From NCBI GenBank assembly GCA_015075405.1, contig JABTUK010000003.1, positions 434,001 to 498,000 on the forward strand: a stretch of 64,000 bases of DNA, given 5' to 3'. This document shows, piece after piece, positions 58,050 through 64,000 of the stretch (the stretch's first letter is position 1; each line of letters starts with the position of its first letter). The position numbers were made by a program, and so were the translations under genes. Origin of the DNA: Anaerolineales bacterium (GTDB taxonomy: Bacteria; Chloroflexota; Anaerolineae; 4572-78; J111). The notes under the pieces are model-generated. The model worked only from the letters and a program-made list of their open reading frames with translations, was not told where the DNA came from and did not search any database.

Positions 58050-60299
58050 TTACCCCCCTGAGCCGCCGGCTACCGCCTCACGCGGCACAATTTGAAAGGT
58101 TTCCTCCAGCGGAAAAACGCCCACCGTTTCGCCGGTCGCGGGCCGCTCGATCCAGGCGGCCAGGCGGTATTCCCCCGGCGGAGTGTCGGGGAAGATGACC
58201 AGCGCAAAATCGTCACGGACGACCATGCCATCCTGCCAGGCCGCCCGCGCTACGGGAGCGACCGTTTCAATCGGGTTGCCGTAGCCGCGCGTCTGGTTAT
58301 TCTCGTCAACCAGGCTAAGCCGCAGCTTATCGCCCTCGGCCTGGCCCTGCCACTCCCAATAGAGCGAGAGGAGCACCACGCTTTCGGGATAGGCCGTTGT
58401 CACCGGCCGGCCGGCCTCGTCGCTGAGGCGGTAGCCCAATAGCTCAGCTTGACCCACCAAACGGGCCTCCCCGGCCAAGACGTGCGGCAGGCTCAGCGAG
58501 GGATAAATCCAGGCGTAATCCAGCCCGTTCAGCGTAACCGTATACACTGGCGAGGCCGATGCCTGGAAAAATTGCAACGCCCCTTCCGAGGGCAGCTGGC
58601 GCTGGACTTGGTTGACGTAAACAACTACATAATCGGCGGCCAGGCCCGGCTTGGGGCTGCGCGAAATTTTCTCATCGTCAATTTCGTAAATGGAGTGGCC
58701 CTTAAAATAAGGCTCAAAGGTGGTGCTGTACCAGGCGACCACCTTGAGCGTTTCGGCGTTGGGCAGCGTATTGAGAAAAGCCGCCGCCTCATCCAGCCCC
58801 TCACCCCAGCCGACCTGCATCAGCCGCGCTGCGGTCTGTCCTCCCCCTGCTAGGGGATTGTAAAATGAAAAATAGTAGGGGTAGGTAGGTAAAACAAAAG
58901 CGGCTTGAACGATCAGGATAATCAAGGGCAAAAGACTGCTGATACGTGATACGTGAGGCGTGATACGTGATACGTGATACGTGATACGTGAGGCGTGAGG
59001 CGTGAGGCGTGAGGCGTAAAGATAGCCGATGGCGGCCAGCATGGTCAGGGGGGGGAAGATGGGGAGTAAGTAACGGTCCTGCTTTTTGCCGCCGTAGGTG
59101 ACGAGGAGGGTGTAGAAGAGAATGTAGGTAAGGAGGATAAGTGAAGCGTGAAGCGTGAAGCGTGAGGAGTCAGGGTTAGCTTGTCGTTGCTCCATCGCCT
59201 CGCCGCTTCGCCCATTCGCCATTCGCCGGCTCACGACCTGCCAGAGGAGTAGTCCTATCCCTACCAGCCCCACCGGTGTGGTCCGAAAAAGGGCGACCAG
59301 CGGATAAAACAGCCAGCCGGGGTCGGGGACGGGTTGGCCCAAAAAGAAGCTGCCTTTGGGATGAGAACCGCCCGAAGCTCGCAGGGCGTCGTTCAGAATC
59401 GTCGTCACCGGGCCAAGCGGGTCAACCCACATGGCCGGCCATAGTAACACAAAGACCACCGCCGCCGCCAGCGACCACCCAACCATATCTTTGAGCCAGC
59501 GGCCTAACACATTTGACAGTCTTTGCGTGTTGCGTGTTCCATTTATTTTGTTTTGCCAGAGGTACGTCAGGAGCATGGTTGCGGCAGTAAACAGCCCAAT
59601 AGACAGCGCGGGGTATTTGGAGAGACAGGCCAGGCCGGCGAAAGCGCCGGAAGAAAGGATGAAGGATGAAGGATGAAGGATGAAGTAGTTTTTTCCGCCT
59701 TCATCCTTCATCCTTCCGCCTTCTATTGTGGCGCGGATGAGGGCCAGCAGGGAAAGCCACATGAAGGTGCTGGCAAAGGCGTCGTGGCCGAGGACGCGGG
59801 AAAGGGCCAGGGAGAAGGGGTCGAGGGCCAGGAGAGCAGCAGCCAGAAAAGCGCCGCGGCGGCCCAGGAAAGGGCGGCTCCACTGATAGGTCAGCCCTAC
59901 GGCCAGGGCCGCCAGCAGCACCCCCGGCAGCCGCAGGGTAAAAAGCATGGCCGGGTCGAGCGGGTCAAAGGGAATGGTCCGCCCAAACTCGAGCAGCGAA
60001 CCGGGCGCGCCCTGCCGCAGATATTCCAGCACCATCCCCAGCGTCCCGGCCCACATGGTGGTCACGCCGGGGGCCGGGCTGAGCGAGACATTTTCGATGA
60101 AAGGCGCCTGGCCGCCGGGGGCTGTATTGGCCCAATCGCCCCGCAGCAGGGCGTCGAAAAAAATACGGGAGCGGCCAAACCAGGAGCGGGCTTCGTCGGC
60201 GGTCAAAAAAACCGTCAGGCCGGGCAGTCGCCAGGCCAGGGCCAGGGCCACACAGCCTAACCAGGCCCACAGATCGAACTTTTTAGCCGGAGGTATCAT
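58050..60299 (-). CDS. GT39/ArnT-like multi-spanning glycosyltransferase with repeat-derived loops
   Basis: 749 aa. About ten hydrophobic segments in the first 500 residues. Family-like motifs: LTADEARSW (acidic D-E of GT-C enzymes), GVTTMWAGTLGM, LLALDPFSLALSRVLGHDAF, PALSIGLFTAATMLLTYLW. C-terminal beta-rich domain (~520-749; VVLLSLYWEWQGQAEGDKLR). Probably transfers sugars from polyprenyl carriers at the membrane. Four loops are encoded by fold-back arrays: 59655-59721, about 59495-59530, 59141-59225 and 58941-59020. ATG at 60299 preferred to 60347. Paralog of the gene at 61263. Confidence 0.78.
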   Translation of the reverse strand: MIPPAKKFDLWAWLGCVALALAWRLPGLTVFLTADEARSWFGRSRIFFDALLRGDWANTAPGGQAPFIENVSLSPAPGVTTMWAGTLGMVLEYLRQGAPGSLLEFGRTIPFDPLDPAMLFTLRLPGVLLAALAVGLTYQWSRPFLGRRGAFLAAALLALDPFSLALSRVLGHDAFASTFMWLSLLALIRATIEGGRMKDEGGKNYFILHPSSFILSSGAFAGLACLSKYPALSIGLFTAATMLLTYLWQNKINGTRNTQRLSNVLGRWLKDMVGWSLAAAVVFVLLWPAMWVDPLGPVTTILNDALRASGGSHPKGSFFLGQPVPDPGWLFYPLVALFRTTPVGLVGIGLLLWQVVSRRMANGRSGEAMEQRQANPDSSRFTLHASLILLTYILFYTLLVTYGGKKQDRYLLPIFPPLTMLAAIGYLYASRLTPHASRITYHVSRITPHVSRISSLLPLIILIVQAAFVLPTYPYYFSFYNPLAGGGQTAARLMQVGWGEGLDEAAAFLNTLPNAETLKVVAWYSTTFEPYFKGHSIYEIDDEKISRSPKPGLAADYVVVYVNQVQRQLPSEGALQFFQASASPVYTVTLNGLDYAWIYPSLSLPHVLAGEARLVGQAELLGYRLSDEAGRPVTTAYPESVVLLSLYWEWQGQAEGDKLRLSLVDENNQTRGYGNPIETVAPVARAAWQDGMVVRDDFALVIFPDTPPGEYRLAAWIERPATGETVGVFPLEETFQIVPREAVAGGSGG
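58941..59020. repeat. In-frame heptamer array (GATACGT/GAGGCGT), 11 units
   Basis: Eleven 7-bp units in phase. Three units equal seven codons, so the protein shows a 7-residue repeat (TPHASRI, TYHVSRI, TPHVSRI) in a loop of the GT39 protein. Confidence 0.9.
59141..59167. repeat. In-frame heptamer array (GTGAAGC unit)
   Basis: GTGAAGC repeated three to four times; encodes SRFTLHASLIL in a cytoplasmic or external loop. Confidence 0.75.
59655..59721. repeat. In-frame heptamer fold-back array (GGATGAA unit)
   Basis: Four GGATGAA units, T-rich loop, inverted TTCATCCTTCATCC. Encodes EGGRMKDEGGKNYFILHPSS between two membrane segments; the paralog has the same peptide at the same place. Confidence 0.9.
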
Positions 60300-60407
60300 C
60301 GGCTGCCCATTGTACCATCGGCCACAGGCGCAAGCAAGCGCAGCCAACAGAGGGTAAGACCTACAGCGCGCACCTTACGGCAGCGTGACTTAAACCAGGG
60401 ACATGAA

Positions 60408-60863
60408 CTATCCGCCAACAAAATCTTCTAAATTAATTACTTCTATCACGGGTTCTAATCGTTTCAATGGCTTATCATTGCTAAGCCAAGCCGTTGCCCC
60501 ACTCACCATCGCCGTTGCTACCTGTAACGCATCCGCCGGGCGAAGATTGTATTTCGCTCTCAGTTGCGCCGCCTGTCGGGCGACTTCACGCGTGATATCT
60601 ACTAACCTTAAATGCGGAAAGTTGACTAATAGGGCTTCATATTGGCGGGCAATGTCCCCACGATTTATCCGCCAGGGATGAACGGTTAATTCCATGACGA
60701 CAACGGTGGAGATAATCCCACTCCCTTGACCGGACTCCACGTATTTCAGGATGGTACGGGTTAAGGGCAAATATTTGGGGTTGGCTTCCAGATGATAGAT
60801 GAAAATAGAAGTGTCCAGTCCGATTACAGGATGAACCGTTAATCGTTGTTGGAGGTTGACCAT
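60408..60863 (-). CDS. PIN-domain toxin (VapC-like)
   Basis: 151 aa. PIN acidic residues: VIGLDTSIFIYHLEANP (Asp), VVMELTVHP (Glu), NLRPADALQVATA (Asp) and SNDKPLKRL (Asp). RNase toxin probably neutralised by the AbrB-like protein encoded just upstream with 25-nt overlap. A length of 151 aa is slightly longer than typical VapC. Confidence 0.88.
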   Translation of the reverse strand: MVNLQQRLTVHPVIGLDTSIFIYHLEANPKYLPLTRTILKYVESGQGSGIISTVVVMELTVHPWRINRGDIARQYEALLVNFPHLRLVDITREVARQAAQLRAKYNLRPADALQVATAMVSGATAWLSNDKPLKRLEPVIEVINLEDFVGG

Positions 60864-61096
60864 GCCTCTCGTTCCTGTTGGAGATAAGTGGTAGTATTGA
60901 TGTTTTGCCAGATGTCTTTATGCAAACCTGTTAGATACTCTACATAGTCTTGAGGTTGAGGCAATAAAATAATCATGCCATCTTGAATATCAACCAACAA
61001 ACGGTCACCAGCATGGATATTAAGTTCTTTACGCGCCAAACTGGGTAGAGCGATTTGGTAACGATTGCTTACTTTTACAGTTAGGGCTTCGGTCAT
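60839..61096 (-). CDS. AbrB/MazE-type antitoxin
   Basis: 85 aa. Swapped-hairpin DNA-binding domain: VSNRYQIALPSLARKELNIH, AGDRLLVDIQDGMIILLP. C-terminal tail to contact the toxin (DIWQNINTTTYLQQERE). Start at 61096 has AGAGGAG; upstream in-frame ATG at 61123 less likely. Overlaps the toxin gene by 25 nt, a coupled TA operon. Confidence 0.88.
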   Translation of the reverse strand: MTEALTVKVSNRYQIALPSLARKELNIHAGDRLLVDIQDGMIILLPQPQDYVEYLTGLHKDIWQNINTTTYLQQEREAWSTSNND

Positions 61097-61262
61097 AGCT
61101 CCTCTTACAAAGCAGTTAAACATTTTTGCTTTGTATTATATCTCTCCTGAAGGAAATAACCAAATTGTGTAATTGTTGGCCTTGGCCCAACAGGATTGGC
61201 AAGTCCCTGACTGTCAACGTCTGGCCCGTCGGATTGAAAAACATCTGGATTGTGCAGGTAAT

Positions 61263-64000
61263 TTAATCCGTGATCTTAAGGGTCAGGTTGCCAAAGGAGA
61301 GTTTTTTTATTTGCCCACTGTCGAGTGAATCAGGCAGGATGAGGTCAAAGTAATATGGGCCGGGCGGTGTATCGGGCAGCAAGTCAAGCCGCCAGGAAGT
61401 CCGAATAATATCGCCGGGCTGCCAGAGGGTATCCGCCGGGTGCAGTGTTTCGGCCAGGCTCAAGTCGAACCAGGCTTGCTGGGCTTGGTCGCTGGGGTTC
61501 ATCAAGCCCACGTGCAAGCTAAAATTGGCGGGGATGGGTTGTTCGACCCGCCAATAGAGTTCCAGCGGAATAACCGGCGAAGCAGCCGGGAGGCTGGGGG
61601 GAAAAGTGGTTCCTAGCAGGGTCAGCGCCTCGCCTAAAGGCTGGCCCACCGGAGTGGCGTTTGCCGGCAACTGGTACATTGTTGGGGTTTCCGTATGGCC
61701 CACCGTTACCAGCGATTCGGTCATGGGCAGGGTAAACAGAAGTTCGCCGCTGGTTACAGCCGGGGCGGCGGTGTAGAAGCCGATTTGCAACTGATATTGG
61801 CCCGGCGGCATATCGCCCGGCGGGGTCAAAGCGCCATGCTCGACAATAATTTCGCCCTGCCGCCACTTTTCCGGGGGTGGATTTTGCGCGGCCAGAGGTT
61901 GACTCTGGCCCTCGGCCCACAAGCGCTTCTGGCTATCCACCAGACGAAAGAAAAAAACCTCGTCGGGCCGTTTGCCCAGATATTCCCAGTAAAGCTCAAA
62001 TTCAGCGGGTCGGCCCGGACTCAGCGGCGCGTCACCCTTCGTCCACTGCCAGGCCAGCAGCGAGGCGATGCCGCTGTAGGTCTGGTCTTCTATATAATGG
62101 TCAACGCCTAAACTGGGGTAAATCCAGGCGTAATCCAGCCCTTGCAAGGTGATAACCTTCTCCGGCTGGCCGCGCGACTCGAAATAATCGAACATAATTT
62201 CATCCGGGAAGCGGCGCTGGGTTTGATTGATGTAAAAAACCACGTAATCCCCAGCCAGGGCTTTGCCTTTTTCCTGAGAGTAGCTAATCGAATCGCCGTG
62301 ATAGAACGGGGCAAAGGTGGACTCGTACCAACTGGCGACACGGGTGCGGCTGGGGTCGGTGTGTTCGTTAAGGTAAGCGGCGGCCAAATCCAGGCCCTCG
62401 CCCCAGCCAATAGTCACCGCTTGAGCCGCGCCACGCAGCCCACCCAGGAATGGATTGAAATAGGTAAAATAGTAGGGGAAGTTAGCAAAAACAAGAGCGG
62501 CTTGAAAAAGGATAATGAAGAGGTAAAATGTGATGCGTGATGCGTGATGCGTGATGCGTGATGCGTAGTGCGTAGTGCGTCCCATGGGGAGACTTCGCGC
62601 TGATGCGTGGTTGGCAAATCCGCCAAAGGCGCGCAAAGCGAAATCGTAAATCGTAAATCCAAAATCGTAAATCCAAAATAGCCCGGCGGCGGCGATGAGG
62701 TTGAGCCAGGGGTAGACCGGCAAAAAGTAGCGATCCTGTTTCTTCTCGCCGATGGTCATGAGCAGGTAAAAGCCAAAGATAAAAAGGAGGATGAGGGGGA
62801 GGTAGCGGGGGAAGGAAGAAAGCGTGGAGGGTTGGAAGGTTGGAAGGTTGGAAGGTTGGAAGGTTTGCGGAGCGGGTTGAAGGTTTGCAGAGCGGATTGA
62901 AGGTTTGTCCTCCACTTCCCCAGGCTGCGCGGACCATTCGCCATTCGCTAATTCGCCATTCCCTGCTTGGCTTTTTCGCCAGTGGAGGGGCCAGGCAATC
63001 AGCGCGCTAACTACGCCGACCAGGACCAGCGGCGAGGTGCGATAGAGCCAGGTGACGGGATAAAATAGCGCCCCAGGGTCCTGCGAGATTTCGCCCAGGA
63101 AGAAATTACCTTTAGCGTGGCCGCCGGTGGCGTATTTGCTGCCAATAAAAATGACCGTCTGCACCGTTTCCAGGGGGGCCACCCACATGGCCGGCCAGCA
63201 AGCAAAGACCACGACCACGGCGACAGCGAACCAGAGCAATCCATCGGCAATTAAAAGGATGAAGGATGAAGGATGAAGGATGAAGGATGTCTTTTTTCCC
63301 CCTTGCGCCTTCATCCTTCCGCCTTCCCAAAAGAACCAAAGGCCGGTCAGGGCGATAAAGGGCATGAGAAAGAGGGAGGGGCTTTTGCTCAAAAAGGCCA
63401 GGCCGGCGCAAAAGCCGGAGAGCAGCAGCCAGAGGCGATCCCGGAAGAAACGACCGCCGACCGCCGACCGCCGACCGGCATCTCCAAAATCCGGACCACC
63501 GGCTACTGACTTCTGACTACTGACTACTGGCTTCTGACTACTGGCGTCTTCTCCCCAATAAATAAACGCGCATAGAACGGATAGGGTCATAAACGTTGTA
63601 CTGAGCGCGTCGTGGTGGATGACGCGAGAGAGGGCGATGTGAAAGGGATCGAGAGCTATCAGGGTTGCCCCGAGCAGCGCAATTGCCTCACCGAATAAAC
63701 GGCGGGCCAGCCAATAGATTGCTACCACCCATAGCGAGGTAATCAGCACCGTCCCCAATCGTTCCGGGGCGATGAAAGAAGCATCCACCGGATTGGTCGC
63801 TACGGCGAGGACGTAATCGTGCAGGGAGCCGGGCCGGCCATCCCACAGCCAGCGTACTAAAAAGCCAAAGCTGCCGGTCCACATGGTGGTTACACCGGGG
63901 TGGCCGGTGCGCAGGGTACAGGCCAAACCCTGCGCCATAAACTGCCAGCTCTCCACCACCGAATCACATAGATAGGCCGGGTTGGTTAAGCCGGCCAAAA
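61263..64000 (-). CDS. GT39/ArnT-like multi-spanning glycosyltransferase, 5' end outside window
   Basis: At least 911 codons visible; the real start lies beyond 64000. Aligns by eye with the gene at 58050: GHPGVTTMWTGSFGFLVRWL, LIALDPFHIALSRVIHHDAL, FLSKSPSLFLMPFIAL, MTIGEKKQDRYFLPVYPWLN, and LQGLDYAWIYPSLGVDHY. C-terminal part is two beta-rich segments (~560-911), longer than in the paralog. Loops are repeat-derived: 63455-63545, 63256-63326, 62827-62962 and 62530-62682. Likely membrane sugar transferase; not certain. Confidence 0.78.
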   Translation of the reverse strand, partial: LAGLTNPAYLCDSVVESWQFMAQGLACTLRTGHPGVTTMWTGSFGFLVRWLWDGRPGSLHDYVLAVATNPVDASFIAPERLGTVLITSLWVVAIYWLARRLFGEAIALLGATLIALDPFHIALSRVIHHDALSTTFMTLSVLCAFIYWGEDASSQKPVVSSQKSVAGGPDFGDAGRRSAVGGRFFRDRLWLLLSGFCAGLAFLSKSPSLFLMPFIALTGLWFFWEGGRMKAQGGKKTSFILHPSSFILLIADGLLWFAVAVVVVFACWPAMWVAPLETVQTVIFIGSKYATGGHAKGNFFLGEISQDPGALFYPVTWLYRTSPLVLVGVVSALIAWPLHWRKSQAGNGELANGEWSAQPGEVEDKPSIRSANLQPAPQTFQPSNLPTFQPSTLSSFPRYLPLILLFIFGFYLLMTIGEKKQDRYFLPVYPWLNLIAAAGLFWIYDFGFTIYDFALRAFGGFANHASARSLPMGRTTHYASRITHHASRITFYLFIILFQAALVFANFPYYFTYFNPFLGGLRGAAQAVTIGWGEGLDLAAAYLNEHTDPSRTRVASWYESTFAPFYHGDSISYSQEKGKALAGDYVVFYINQTQRRFPDEIMFDYFESRGQPEKVITLQGLDYAWIYPSLGVDHYIEDQTYSGIASLLAWQWTKGDAPLSPGRPAEFELYWEYLGKRPDEVFFFRLVDSQKRLWAEGQSQPLAAQNPPPEKWRQGEIIVEHGALTPPGDMPPGQYQLQIGFYTAAPAVTSGELLFTLPMTESLVTVGHTETPTMYQLPANATPVGQPLGEALTLLGTTFPPSLPAASPVIPLELYWRVEQPIPANFSLHVGLMNPSDQAQQAWFDLSLAETLHPADTLWQPGDIIRTSWRLDLLPDTPPGPYYFDLILPDSLDSGQIKKLSFGNLTLKITD
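62530..62580. repeat. In-frame heptamer array (GATGCGT/AGTGCGT unit)
   Basis: Seven units in phase; encodes TTHYASRITHHASRITFY, the same peptide type as in the paralog at 58941. Confidence 0.9.
62639..62682. repeat. In-frame ATCGTAAATCCAAA array
   Basis: AATCGTAAATCGTAAATCC and AAAATCGTAAATCCAAAATA; encodes IYDFGFTIYDFA. Same unit as 44600 and 52150. Confidence 0.85.
62827..62873. repeat. In-frame octamer array (GGAAGGTT unit)
   Basis: Five GGAAGGTT/GGAGGGTT units, then related AGGTTTGC copies to ~62907. Encodes PSNLPTFQPS-type peptide. Confidence 0.9.
63256..63326. repeat. In-frame heptamer fold-back array (GGATGAA unit)
   Basis: Five GGATGAA units, loop with CTTTTTTCCC, then CGCCTTCATCCTTCCGCC. 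Same peptide (FILHPSSFIL) and same inter-helix position as at 59655. Confidence 0.9.
63455..63545. repeat. In-frame heptamer arrays (GACCGCC and CTGACTA units)
   Basis: GACCGCCGACCGCCGACCG, then GACTTCTGACTACTGACTAC. Encodes SSQKPVVSSQKSVAGG and RRSAVGGR in the loop that follows the DALSTTFMTLSVL helix. Confidence 0.85.

Noticed and set aside
61176..61337. Plus-strand frame LALAQQDWQVPDCQRLARRI resembling an IS5-type transposase fragment
   Set aside because: Only a weak resemblance, no start codon, and it runs into the coding region of the opposite-strand GT39 gene.

Overview
The window looks like a chromosomal segment of a Chloroflexota bacterium (Anaerolineae/Caldilineae-like). This is inferred from gene content, not from a marker tree: a tungstate transporter with a LysM-type binding protein, Thr/Pro-rich lipoprotein linkers, large GT39-type membrane proteins, an IlvD/YjhG-type dehydratase, DUF503 and DUF6429 genes, SD-led genes in a GC-rich background, and very many short repeats. 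I saw no rRNA, tRNA, CRISPR array or prophage. Both ends cut genes.

Region 1 (1-10.6 kb) is catabolic: fumarylacetoacetase-fold hydratase (cut), isochorismatase-like hydrolase, RraA-like aldolase, M19 dipeptidase, M24 peptidase, SDR, class V aminotransferase, a D-threonine aldolase/D-serine dehydratase-like enzyme and a large clan-A glycosidase-like protein. Region 2 (10.8-15 kb) is a tungstate uptake locus: a GntR-HTH/PBP-like regulator with a palindrome over its own -10 box, then tupABC, followed by a broken DUF6429 gene. Region 3 (15-20.5 kb, minus strand) has a URO-D-like protein, a YjhG-type sugar-acid dehydratase, an unusual pRiA4b-ORF3/methyltransferase fusion and a Nudix hydrolase. 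Region 4 (20.5-28.2 kb, minus strand) is an arginine cluster (argC-argB-argD-argA) next to a type IIA topoisomerase A subunit. Between the last two lies a small transcription unit with a good promoter, a strongly foldable ~150-nt body and a terminator: a candidate ncRNA or attenuator.

Region 5 (28.6-51 kb, plus strand) is a signalling island: a sugar-binding lipoprotein, two hybrid histidine kinases, a GAF kinase, an OmpR-type regulator, two small Cys-containing proteins, then CheW-CheR/TPR-CheW-MCP-CheA/REC-CheB. This is the gene set of a Wsp-type chemosensory system, but it ends in a degenerate RsbT-like protein, a lone receiver and a GAF protein instead of a GGDEF regulator. No flagellar gene is present. 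Region 6 (51-64 kb) holds an MBL hydrolase, DUF503, a lipoate/octanoyl transferase, homoserine dehydrogenase, an FtsK-like ATPase whose promoter spacer is filled by an SOS-like palindrome, rpsT, a lipoprotein, two paralogous GT39-type membrane proteins and a VapBC-like pair.

The most unusual signal is at the DNA level. (i) At least three families of ~90-130 bp palindromic elements occur; one has clean 5-bp target duplications in three of five copies. (ii) More than 20 fold-back arrays of 7- or 8-bp tandem units, in many unrelated sequence versions, sit between genes, at stop codons and inside reading frames. In the two GT39 paralogs and in several signalling proteins they encode extra loops or linkers while keeping the frame open. 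I see no published system that I can name with certainty for this; cyanobacterial heptanucleotide STRRs are the nearest analogue I know.
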